A program made the position numbers and the translations under genes. The notes under the pieces were generated by a model. The model did not search any database and was not told where the DNA came from. It was given only the letters and a program-made list of their open reading frames with translations. From contig JAPOLF010000113.1 in NCBI GenBank assembly GCA_029977305.1, forward strand, positions 1 through 6,371: 6,371 nt of DNA, written 5' to 3'. The DNA is from a bacterium. Lineage in GTDB: Bacteria > Chloroflexota > Chloroflexia > Thermomicrobiales > UBA6265. Positions 1-4,441 of the stretch are shown here, piece after piece (within the stretch, counting starts at the first letter, position 1; every line of letters begins with the position of its first letter).

Positions 1-1
1 G

Positions 2-265
2 TACGACCCGCGCGGGTCGTTCCCGGATCGGATCAATGGTGAGTCCGTCTTGCTCGAGCCGGTGGCTGCAGGCATGGATGACAGCGAGTTGCTGGATCTT
101 ATGCAGCGACATGTCGCGGAGACCGGCAGCGCCACCGCTGCGGGCATTCTTGCGCAGTGGGAGACCGAGCGCGGCAAGTTCTGGCAGGTGATCCCGCGCG
201 CAGCGCTGGCGGCGAAGGTCGAGGAGCGCGTGGAGGAAGAGGCGACGCAGGGCGTCGCAGACTGA
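2..265 (+). CDS. gltB: Glutamate synthase large subunit, C-terminal end (partial)
   Basis: This is the last 87 codons of a large gene whose 5' part lies outside the window. GltB makes glutamate from glutamine and 2-oxoglutarate in the cytoplasm; the C-terminal end follows the GXGXG beta-helix domain. Seen in the sequence: the start YDPRGSFPDRIN resembles the end of that domain, where family members read like 'YV-D-G-F--R-N'. It is followed by the typical tail with an acidic leucine helix, RHVAETGS, ILAQWE and the KFWQVIPR stretch just before the end (family: RHV--TGS, W, F-KV-P). The final residues are Glu/Ala-rich and variable. The stop is TGA at 263-265, and a hairpin follows at 293-319. 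The similarity is recalled family knowledge, not a search. Only the C-terminus is visible, so the catalytic part cannot be judged. Confidence 0.85.
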   Translation, partial: YDPRGSFPDRINGESVLLEPVAAGMDDSELLDLMQRHVAETGSATAAGILAQWETERGKFWQVIPRAALAAKVEERVEEEATQGVAD

Positions 266-292
266 GTCTCAGCACCACAAGCATTGACAGCA

Positions 293-326
293 GGCGCCGG
301 CTCCTTGTGGGCCGGCGCCGGTGTTT
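293..326 (+). terminator. Rho-independent-like terminator after gltB
   Basis: A perfect 9-bp stem, GGCGCCGGC (293-301) with GCCGGCGCC (311-319), has a 9-nt loop and is followed by the short T-containing stretch GGTGTTT. It lies 28 nt after the gltB stop and before the next gene. The U-tract is weak, as in many GC-rich genomes, so termination strength is uncertain. Confidence 0.6.
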
Positions 327-355
327 GCACAGGGGTGGAGGGTTGCGGATACCAT
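325..355 (+). promoter_or_regulatory. Weak candidate promoter for the DUF2278 gene
   Basis: TTGCAC (325-330) and TACCAT (350-355) are separated by 19 nt, upstream of the start at 387. The -10 matches four of six consensus positions, but the spacing is long and the -35 is poor. It is listed because no better promoter is seen between the gltB hairpin and this gene. Confidence 0.2.
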
Positions 356-386
356 CGGCGCATGGAACGGCGAGGCGAGGCGATCG

Positions 387-1412
387 ATGGCCGATGAGTA
401 TGGGGTCCTGCGCGGGCGTGCAGTGAAGGCGCGGGCGGAATGGCGGAACGACACCCCCCACTACCAGTTGCTGGTGGAGACCGAGCACGGGTTCTTTCGG
501 GCGGCCATCAACGTCAAGTCGAATGCGGGGCACCGTGACGATGCCGAGCTGCTGTACCTGATCGACGACACCTTTCGACATGCGATGGTCGATGCGATGC
601 GCGATCTGCGCGTGGGGTTCACGCCGGTGCCATCCCAGCCGAATGGGTTGGCCTTGGACTATGTGCGGGGGAACCTGTTCGACCATGTCCACCTGCGGCG
701 GATCCCGGCGCATCTGCCGGGGCCGATGAATGATCTGAACGACGGGTTGGATCATCTGGTGCAACAGGCGATCCGCGATCCGCGGCACAGCGTGTTCGTG
801 TTCGGGACACGGTGGGGGCCGGAGCACCACCAGCGGGATGAGGTGTTCGGGTTCACCCCCGGGAACGGGGTGCACGACATCCACATGCGGCAGGGGAACA
901 GTGATCGCCACCGGCATGACAACGGGGTCTGGCACGACGGCGGGGTGTTCTTCCACTCACCGGATGATGATTGCTGGACCGCGGTCTTCCTCGCCTTCCA
1001 GTCGCAGTCATGGCAGACCGATGAGCGCGGTGATCCGATCCATGGTGAGCATCGTGTGCCGCGCGGAGAGCGGGTGCACGCGGAGACTGCGGAGCCGTTG
1101 GTGCGGATCATCGCGGCGGTGGTGAGCCCGGAACCGGGGAACCCAGCCGGGGAGACAGTGACGCTCTTGAACACGTCCCCCGAGGCATTGGCGCTGGACG
1201 GGTGGGAGCTCGCGGACAAGGCGAATCATCGCCAGCAGTTGAGCGACACCATCGGTGCAGGAACGACGCGTGTCATCCGCTTGGCGCGGGGGTTGGACTT
1301 GAGCTCGGAGGGCGGAACGATCACGCTCTTCGATGATGCGGGATTGAAGGTTGATGGCGTCGCCTACACGCGACGCGAGGCGCGACGGAAGGGATGGACG
1401 ATCGCGTTCTAG
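387..1412 (+). CDS. DUF2278 (YukJ-like) protein with C-terminal lamin-tail domain
   Basis: A 341-residue protein of unknown biochemical function. Residues about 4-220 match the DUF2278/YukJ family as I recall it: YGVLRGRAV at the N-terminus, TPHYQ, INVKS, ELLYLIDD, LALDYVRGNLFD (89-100), LPGPMNDLND, FGTRWGPE, GNGVHDIHMRQGN (159-171), GVWHDGGV and FLAFQSQSW (201-209). The conserved His/Asp/Asn clusters suggest an enzyme-like or metal-binding core, but that is inference. Residues about 238-337 look like a lamin-tail (LTD) beta-sandwich, with ETVTLLN, LDGWEL (260-265), TTRVIRL and TITLFDDAG, a domain often found as an accessory on secreted or nucleic-acid-processing proteins. No signal peptide is visible. 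The ATG at 387 is chosen because the family N-terminus begins there; a longer in-frame GTG at 321 lies in the gltB terminator. A weak GAGGCGAGG precedes the start. Confidence 0.85.
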   Translation: MADEYGVLRGRAVKARAEWRNDTPHYQLLVETEHGFFRAAINVKSNAGHRDDAELLYLIDDTFRHAMVDAMRDLRVGFTPVPSQPNGLALDYVRGNLFDHVHLRRIPAHLPGPMNDLNDGLDHLVQQAIRDPRHSVFVFGTRWGPEHHQRDEVFGFTPGNGVHDIHMRQGNSDRHRHDNGVWHDGGVFFHSPDDDCWTAVFLAFQSQSWQTDERGDPIHGEHRVPRGERVHAETAEPLVRIIAAVVSPEPGNPAGETVTLLNTSPEALALDGWELADKANHRQQLSDTIGAGTTRVIRLARGLDLSSEGGTITLFDDAGLKVDGVAYTRREARRKGWTIAF

Positions 1413-1425
1413 GAACGGGTGGTGG

Positions 1426-1454
1426 TTGACCCCGATAGATGTCGGGGCGATGCT
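1426..1454 (+). promoter_or_regulatory. Putative promoter of the first DinB-like gene
   Basis: TTGACC (1426-1431), a 17-nt spacer and GATGCT (1449-1454) lie 52 nt before the ATG at 1507. The -10 is weak (three of six), but the same hexamers with the same spacing stand 50 nt before the paralog at 2270, and GTCGGNGCGATGCT is shared across the spacer end and -10. A 6-bp hairpin, CCCCGA/TCGGGG (1430-1447), overlaps the spacer and could be an operator or incidental. Confidence 0.45.
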
Positions 1455-1506
1455 GCACCATGCACCGCAGGTGCGTGGACATCAGGATGAGATGGGAGTG
1501 TGTGCA

Positions 1507-2127
1507 ATGGCTGAACCGACACGGAAGGAACTGCTGGCGCTGTACAAGCGGGGGCCGTTGGCGCTGCGGAAGGCGCTGCTCGGATTGACCGCAAAGGATC
1601 TCGATGCGCGTCCGATCAAAGGCGAGTGGTCGATCCGCGAGATCGTCTGCCACTTGGCAGATGGTGAGCAGATCTCCGCGGTGCGGTTGCGGCGCCTGCT
1701 CGTCGAGGACGCGCCCCTGCTGCCGGGGTATGACGCCGCGGCGTATGCGAAGAAGGCGCGCTACGAGAAGATCCCGATGCCGGTGGCATTGGCGGCGTTC
1801 GAAGGTGCGCGTGGGATGTCCTTCGTGATCCTGAGCAACCTCTCGCCGGCGGATTGGAAGAAAGCCGGCACGCACAGCGAATACGGCCCGTACAGCGTGG
1901 ATCGTTGGGTGCAGGCGAATGCCAACCACGTGATGAATCACATCAAGCAGATCATGGAAGTGCGCGAGGCACTGGGCAAGGGCCCGAAGAAGGTGGCTGC
2001 GAAGAAGGCCGCGGTGAAGAAAGCCGCGACAGCGAAGTCCGCCACCGCGCCAGCCGCGAAAGCCAAGGCGAAGACGGCGGTAACCAAAGCAGCGGCAGCC
2101 GCAGGGAAGGCAGCCAAGAAGAAGTAG
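1507..2127 (+). CDS. DinB-fold protein with Lys/Ala-rich C-terminal tail (copy 1)
   Basis: A 206-residue cytoplasmic protein. Residues 1-158 look like a DinB/DfsB-type four-helix bundle, a metal-binding fold whose members include thiol transferases and many uncharacterised proteins. The likely metal triad is visible: His49 in WSIREIVCHLADGE, and His141 and His145 in the HxxxH of the last helix (NHVMNHIKQIME). Residues 161-206 form a low-complexity tail of KKAA/AKAK units with 15 Lys in 46 residues, ending in KKK. It resembles the tails of histone H1-like proteins, AlgP or actinobacterial HU and suggests DNA or RNA binding (inference). The ATG at 1507 gives the MAEPTRKELL start shared with the paralog and has GGGAG (1494-1498) 8 nt upstream; an in-frame ATG at 1492 is less likely. 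It is about 80% identical by hand count to the 2270 gene over 162 residues, with a diverged tail. Confidence 0.85.
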   Translation: MAEPTRKELLALYKRGPLALRKALLGLTAKDLDARPIKGEWSIREIVCHLADGEQISAVRLRRLLVEDAPLLPGYDAAAYAKKARYEKIPMPVALAAFEGARGMSFVILSNLSPADWKKAGTHSEYGPYSVDRWVQANANHVMNHIKQIMEVREALGKGPKKVAAKKAAVKKAATAKSATAPAAKAKAKTAVTKAAAAAGKAAKKK

Positions 2128-2154
2128 CGGCGACCTCACCGGTTGGAAGAAGAA

Positions 2155-2197
2155 GGGCTCAACGGCGCGCGCGGTGACCCGCGCGAGCCGTTGACCC
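2155..2197 (+). repeat. Long inverted repeat between the DinB paralogs
   Basis: The arms are GGG-c-TCAACGGC-g-CGCGCGG (2155-2174) and CCGCGCG-a-GCCGTTGACCC (2179-2197), around a TGAC loop. They form an 18-bp stem with one bulge and one mismatch. No T-tract follows, so it is a poor classical terminator, though it may still stop or stabilise the first dinB-like transcript. Its right arm contains the TTGACC -35 element of the second gene. Confidence 0.6.
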
Positions 2198-2219
2198 ATG
2201 GGCGCGTCGGCGCGATGCT
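2191..2219 (+). promoter_or_regulatory. Putative promoter of the second DinB-like gene
   Basis: TTGACC (2191-2196), a 17-nt spacer and GATGCT (2214-2219) lie 50 nt before the ATG at 2270. The hexamers and spacing are identical to those before the first copy at 1426-1454. The -35 lies in the right arm of the inverted repeat at 2155-2197. Confidence 0.45.
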
Positions 2220-2269
2220 TTGTCGGGCACGCTTGGTGCTTGAATGGAGTTGCAGGGAGGAGTGACAGG

Positions 2270-2926
2270 ATGGCGGAGCCGACGCGCAAAGAGTTGTTGG
2301 CGGTTTACAAGCGGGGGCCGCTCACGCTCCGCAAAGCGCTCATCGGGTTGACCGCGAAGGACCTTGACGCGCATCCGATCAAAGGTGAATGGTCGATCCG
2401 TGAGATCGTTTGCCACCTGGCCGATGGCGAGCAGATCTCGGCGATCCGCCTGAGGCGATTGCTTGTGGAGGACCAGCCGCTGCTGCGCGTTCGCATCGAT
2501 CCTGCGGCCTACGCGAAGAAGGGCCGCTACGACAAGATTCCGCTGCCGGTGGCGCTCGCTGCGTTCGACGGTGCACGCGGCATGTCGTTCGCGGTGCTGA
2601 GCAATCTCTCACCGGCGGACTGGAACCGGGCGGGGACGCTCAGCGAGCACGGTCCGTATTCGGTGGGGAACTGGCTGCAAGCGAATGTGAACCACTTGGC
2701 GGCGCACATCGCGCAGATCATGGAATTGCGCGAGGCACTGGGCAAGGGCCCGAAGAAGGCTGCTGCGAAGAAGCCCACTGCTGCGAAGGCGGCGGCCGCG
2801 AAGAAGGTCGCGGCGGCCAAGGCAGCCGCACCGAAGGCGGGAGCGAAGAAGCCAGGCGTCGCGGCGAAGGCGGCAGTTGTCAAGAAAGCGGTCGCGGCGA
2901 AGAAGACCGCTGCGAAAAAGGCTTAG
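2270..2926 (+). CDS. DinB-fold protein with Lys/Ala-rich C-terminal tail (copy 2)
   Basis: A 218-residue paralog of the 1507 gene. The DinB-like bundle (1-159) keeps the putative metal ligands His49, His142 and His146 (NHLAAHIAQIMEL). A one-residue insertion and local change at 73-76 (RVRI against PGY) distinguish it. The tail (162-218) is longer, with 18 Lys in 57 residues in AAKK/AAAK units plus scattered Pro, typical of H1-like disordered tails. A strong Shine-Dalgarno AGGGAGGAG (2254-2262) stands 7 nt before the ATG; an upstream in-frame ATG at 2198 falls in the promoter region and is rejected. Many third-position differences between the two genes show that the duplication is not recent, although the folded domain is well conserved. 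Function is unknown; a DNA-associated metalloenzyme is one possibility. A UUCG hairpin follows 26 nt after the stop. Confidence 0.85.
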   Translation: MAEPTRKELLAVYKRGPLTLRKALIGLTAKDLDAHPIKGEWSIREIVCHLADGEQISAIRLRRLLVEDQPLLRVRIDPAAYAKKGRYDKIPLPVALAAFDGARGMSFAVLSNLSPADWNRAGTLSEHGPYSVGNWLQANVNHLAAHIAQIMELREALGKGPKKAAAKKPTAAKAAAAKKVAAAKAAAPKAGAKKPGVAAKAAVVKKAVAAKKTAAKKA

Positions 2927-2945
2927 GGGCGAGCGACACCCGTAC

Positions 2946-3668
2946 TCAACTCGAGAGCGGTGCTTCGGCACCGCTCTCGGTGTTTGCGGCGCGGTGCCAA
3001 CCGGTATCAAGGGCGCGGCCGGCGGCGACGAGGAGCATTCCAAGTCCGGCGCCCCAGAGCCAGGCGCCGAGGACATCGCTCGGCCAGTGGGCCCCGAGGC
3101 TGACACGACTCCAGCCGACGGCGATTCCGAAACCGATGAGGAGGACTTGCGCGATGCGGCAGCCACGCGGATGGGTGATCAGGCGCGGCATGACACCGGC
3201 GAGGGTGACGGCGATCAGCATGCTGCCGAAGGTGTGGCCACTCGTATATCCGTAACCAGATTCCTGTTCGAAGACGGCGACGATGGAGGGATCGGGGCGA
3301 GGGCGGGTGACGAAGTCCTTGTGCAGCAGGTTGATCGGGCGGACGAAGAGGAGGGCGGCGACGGTCAGCGCGGATGCCCACTCGCGTTTGAGGAGAAGCA
3401 GGACGCCGACGATCAGTGCGAGCAGGCCGGTGACGGCGTAATTCCCGAATAGATCGAGGGCTTTCGCGATGGGCACGGCATGCAAGTGGGCCTGCACCCA
3501 CAAGGCGACCGGGGCATCCCATTGGAACGGTTTGCCCCGCGCGGCGAACCACGAGCAAAGGATGCCGAGTCCCCAGGTGATGGCACCGGCGATGGCGAGA
3601 CGGCCCGGAGCGATGGTCGGGACACTGCTGGTGGGGTGTGCCGAAATGTCCACGGGCGGTTGGGGCAT
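2946..3668 (-). CDS. PAP2-superfamily membrane phosphatase
   Basis: A 240-residue integral membrane protein of the type-2 phosphatidic acid phosphatase / undecaprenyl pyrophosphate phosphatase superfamily, which hydrolyses lipid phosphates at the outer face of the membrane. All three family motifs are present: KxxxxxxRP at Lys117-Arg124-Pro125 (KDFVTRPRP), the SGH motif at 143-145 with a preceding Thr in place of the usual Pro (YTSGHT), and SRxxxxxHxxxD at Ser187-Arg188-His194-Asp198. Hydrophobic segments near 25-42, 76-94, 98-110, 149-161, 172-186 and 199-216 give about six membrane spans. The start at 3668 has AAGGA 8 nt upstream on its strand; an extension to 3782 would add a non-membrane, Arg-rich stretch and is rejected. 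The substrate (UPP, PA or PGP) cannot be told from motifs. The last residues (NTESGAEAPLSS) are encoded by the terminator hairpin. Confidence 0.9.
   Translation of the reverse strand: MPQPPVDISAHPTSSVPTIAPGRLAIAGAITWGLGILCSWFAARGKPFQWDAPVALWVQAHLHAVPIAKALDLFGNYAVTGLLALIVGVLLLLKREWASALTVAALLFVRPINLLHKDFVTRPRPDPSIVAVFEQESGYGYTSGHTFGSMLIAVTLAGVMPRLITHPRGCRIAQVLLIGFGIAVGWSRVSLGAHWPSDVLGAWLWGAGLGMLLVAAGRALDTGWHRAANTESGAEAPLSS
2952..2985 (+). terminator. UUCG-capped terminator hairpin between convergent genes
   Basis: A perfect 12-bp stem, CGAGAGCGGTGC (2952-2963) with GCACCGCTCTCG (2968-2979), is closed by the extra-stable C(UUCG)G tetraloop and followed by GTGTTT. The orientation and the T residues fit termination of the + strand dinB-like transcript. 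The stem lies inside the last codons of the - strand PAP2 gene, so it also forms in that mRNA, but no T-tract follows on that strand. Confidence 0.75.
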
Positions 3669-3701
3669 GGGCGGCGTCCTTGTGCGGAAAGCATGACGAA
3701 T

Positions 3702-3718
3702 GCGGGTTGACAACTCGC
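3702..3718. promoter_or_regulatory. Near-palindrome over a -35 box, possible operator
   Basis: GCGGGTTG-A-CAACTCGC is a 17-bp inverted repeat with seven of eight arm positions matching. It is centred on the TTGACA of the + strand promoter and lies 34 bp upstream of the PAP2 start. Such a site could bind a dimeric repressor acting on both divergent units. This is inference from symmetry alone. Confidence 0.3.
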
Positions 3719-3735
3719 GGGGTGGATCGTACCTT
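3707..3735 (+). promoter_or_regulatory. Candidate sigma70-type promoter for a short transcript
   Basis: A consensus TTGACA (3707-3712), a 17-nt spacer and TACCTT (3730-3735, with T1, A2 and T6 conserved). The predicted start is near 3742. An intrinsic terminator at 3820-3859 would end the transcript after roughly 118 nt. Confidence 0.45.
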
Positions 3736-3739
3736 GCCC

Positions 3740-3859
3740 ATGCAGTGCGACGAGGGTCGCACGCAGCGACTGACGAGGTCATCTGTGCTTCACCAGCCGT
3801 CCCCGCGACGCCGACCTACCCGCCGAACGGGCGCTCCCCGTTCGAAGCGGTAGTTTTTT
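3740..3859 (+). ncRNA. Candidate small RNA or tiny leaderless gene
   Basis: This short stretch between a consensus-like promoter and a strong intrinsic terminator defines an independent unit of about 120 nt. It contains a 7-bp hairpin, GTGCGAC/GTCGCAC (3745-3762), and the terminator stem. It could instead encode a 37-residue, Arg-rich peptide: ATG at 3740 starting MQCDEGRTQ, stop TAG at 3851 directly before the T-tract. That ATG lies within a few nucleotides of the predicted transcription start, so it would have to be leaderless. I recognise no known RNA family: it lacks the 4.5S, tmRNA and tRNA hallmarks. Confidence 0.35.
3820..3859 (+). terminator. Strong intrinsic terminator
   Basis: The outer stem CCGC/GCGG (3820-3823 with 3847-3850) stacks with a one-sided AA bulge on an inner 8-bp stem, CGAACGGG/CCCGTTCG (3824-3831 with 3837-3844), with loop CGCTC. 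TAG and six T residues (3854-3859) follow. It is the best textbook terminator in the window, reads on the + strand, and is not explained by any large gene. Confidence 0.75.
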
Positions 3860-3860
3860 G

Positions 3861-3910
3861 CACCCTTTGGGGTGCATCGAGATTCGGCAACGCAGAGGAA
3901 GGCTAGTCGC
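3861..3910. other. Intergenic stretch after the intrinsic terminator
   Basis: This holds a 7-bp hairpin, TGCACCC/GGGTGCA (about 3859-3876), immediately downstream of the T-tract, and then the purine-rich GAGGAAGG that would serve the small ORF at 3911. A promoter for the argF leader must lie between here and about 4190, unless transcripts read through from 3742. The best pair I see is TTGCAC (3858) and GATTCG (3881), which is weak. Confidence 0.3.
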
Positions 3911-4039
3911 GTGATCACTCCCCTGATTTTCCATTGTGAGCACCACCCGTGGAATCCTGCGCAGGCAGGAGTTGCGGCGTGTGTGGCGGCGGATGGACCG
4001 CCGGCCGGAGACGAAGCCGACGCGGGGCAGATGAGATGA
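3911..4039 (+). CDS. Small ORF with strong ribosome-binding site (hypothetical)
   Basis: A 42-residue reading frame starts at GTG 3911, begins MITPLIFHCEHHPWN and ends at TGA 4037-4039. Its support is the purine-rich GAGGAAGG (3895-3902) placed 8 nt before the start, the best Shine-Dalgarno in this intergenic region. It overlaps, in another frame, the Arg-rich mini-ORF at 3936, and its stop overlaps the ATG at 4036 as ATGA, which would permit translational coupling. No family is recognised. It could be a leader peptide of the argF mRNA or a chance frame. Confidence 0.25.
   Translation: MITPLIFHCEHHPWNPAQAGVAACVAADGPPAGDEADAGQMR
3936..4034 (+). CDS. Arg-rich mini-ORF 1, possible leader peptide
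   Basis: A 32-residue frame from GTG 3936 starts MSTTRGILRR and contains 11 arginines, including the RRVWRR stretch; the stop is TGA 4032-4034. It lies about 160 nt upstream of the T-box of an arginine-biosynthesis gene and shares the 10-nt TGAGCACCAC start context with the adjacent mini-ORF at 4036. No clear Shine-Dalgarno is seen, and arginine is common in random GC-rich frames, so confidence is low. Confidence 0.2.
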   Translation: MSTTRGILRRQELRRVWRRMDRRPETKPTRGR

Positions 4040-4116
4040 GCACCACTTGCGGCGGGGTCCGCTCCCGCCATCCGTTGGGGCCGTCAGTGCGCAGACGCAA
4101 CCGTCCAGCGCGCTGA
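4036..4116 (+). CDS. Arg-rich mini-ORF 2, possible leader peptide
   Basis: A 26-residue frame from ATG 4036 starts MSTTCGGVRS and ends VRRRNRPAR, with seven arginines, five of them in the last eight residues. The ATG overlaps the stop of the 3911 frame (ATGA) and lies 1 nt after the stop of the 3936 frame. The C-terminal Arg codons (CGC AGA CGC AAC CGT) lie in the left arm and loop of the 14-bp stem-loop 4079-4121, the geometry expected of an attenuator-type leader. It has no strong Shine-Dalgarno of its own. Confidence 0.25.
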   Translation: MSTTCGGVRSRHPLGPSVRRRNRPAR

Positions 4117-4121
4117 CGGCC
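4079..4121 (+). promoter_or_regulatory. 14-bp stem-loop upstream of the T-box
   Basis: GGCCGTCAGTGCGC (4079-4092) pairs with GCGCGCTGACGGCC (4108-4121) over 14 bp, including one G-U pair, around a 15-nt loop. No T-tract follows on either strand, so it is not a simple terminator. It covers the end of the Arg-rich mini-ORF at 4036. Confidence 0.5.
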
Positions 4122-4193
4122 GAACACCGGACCGGACAGCGCGAATCAACCGCACAACCGAAGAGTTCCTCGCCGCATGGTGCGGCGGATTGC

Positions 4194-4441
4194 CCGTGAT
4201 GACGGGGACCAGTAGCGAGCGGCGACGCTCAAGCGATTCGGGGATGGTGGAAGCCCGAAGGGAAGTCGCCCTTGTCGAACGCGCCCCTGAGCGGCCGGCC
4301 GAAGAAGGCGCACAGGCGCAAGTAGGCTCGGGTGGGTGGCTCCCACGAGACAAACAGCCGAGAGAGGTGTGGCGACGGGATGTTCCCGGGTCGTCGCGCA
4401 AGAAGGGTGGTACCACGGGGCTACGTTCCTCCCGTCCCTTC
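4194..4441 (+). promoter_or_regulatory. T-box riboswitch (tRNA-sensing leader) of argF
   Basis: T-box leaders read a cognate tRNA by its anticodon and its free 3' end. The signature AAGGGTGGTACCACGGG (4403-4419) matches the T-box consensus AGGGUGGNACCGCG with one change in the last part. Stem I is recognisable: a possible kink-turn (GA 4201, TGA 4288-4290) with GGGG/CCCC (4204-4207 with 4284-4287); the loop-E pair AGTA (4211-4214) and GAA (4277-4279); GGCGAC/GTCGCC (4221-4226 with 4265-4270); and an apical TTCGGG/CCCGAA stem carrying GATGGTGGAAG. Stem II elements follow (GTGGG/CCCAC at 4332-4346; CTCGG/CCGAG at 4327-4362). The triplet immediately before GAA is GTC (4274-4276), suggesting Val; CGA or CGC overlap the loop-E motif or lie past it. 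ACGGG and GAAGGG of the T-box can pair with CCCGTCCCTTC (4431-4441) in a terminator-like hairpin that lacks a U-tract. Confidence 0.85.

Noticed and set aside
284..289. TTGACA after gltB as a -35 box
   Set aside because: There is no -10 at usual spacing, and the 17-nt downstream stretch is the terminator stem.
99..956. Long - strand open frame opposite gltB and the DUF2278 gene
   Set aside because: It is Pro/Arg/His-rich with no recognisable motif and lies opposite two genes with clear family motifs; such shadow frames are usual in GC-rich DNA.
1321..2289. Long - strand open frame opposite the first DinB-like gene
   Set aside because: Low-complexity Arg/Leu/His composition, antisense to a conserved gene and its promoter, with no family signature.
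1980..2926. Repetitive AAG/GCG tracts as a microsatellite or CRISPR-like array
   Set aside because: They encode the in-frame Lys/Ala tails of two proteins; there are no regular repeat-spacer units.
2410..3255. + strand frame running from the second DinB-like gene into the PAP2 region
   Set aside because: Out of frame with the conserved DinB gene and antisense to the PAP2 motifs; it also reads through a terminator hairpin.
3836..3850. GTTCGAA as a tRNA T-loop
   Set aside because: No acceptor, D or anticodon arms can be drawn around it; it is the arm of the intrinsic terminator.
3859..3876. Hairpin TGCACCC/GGGTGCA next to a T-run, considered as a terminator
   Set aside because: The T-run precedes the hairpin on the + strand and becomes an A-run after it on the - strand, so neither orientation fits; the T-run belongs to the hairpin at 3820-3850.
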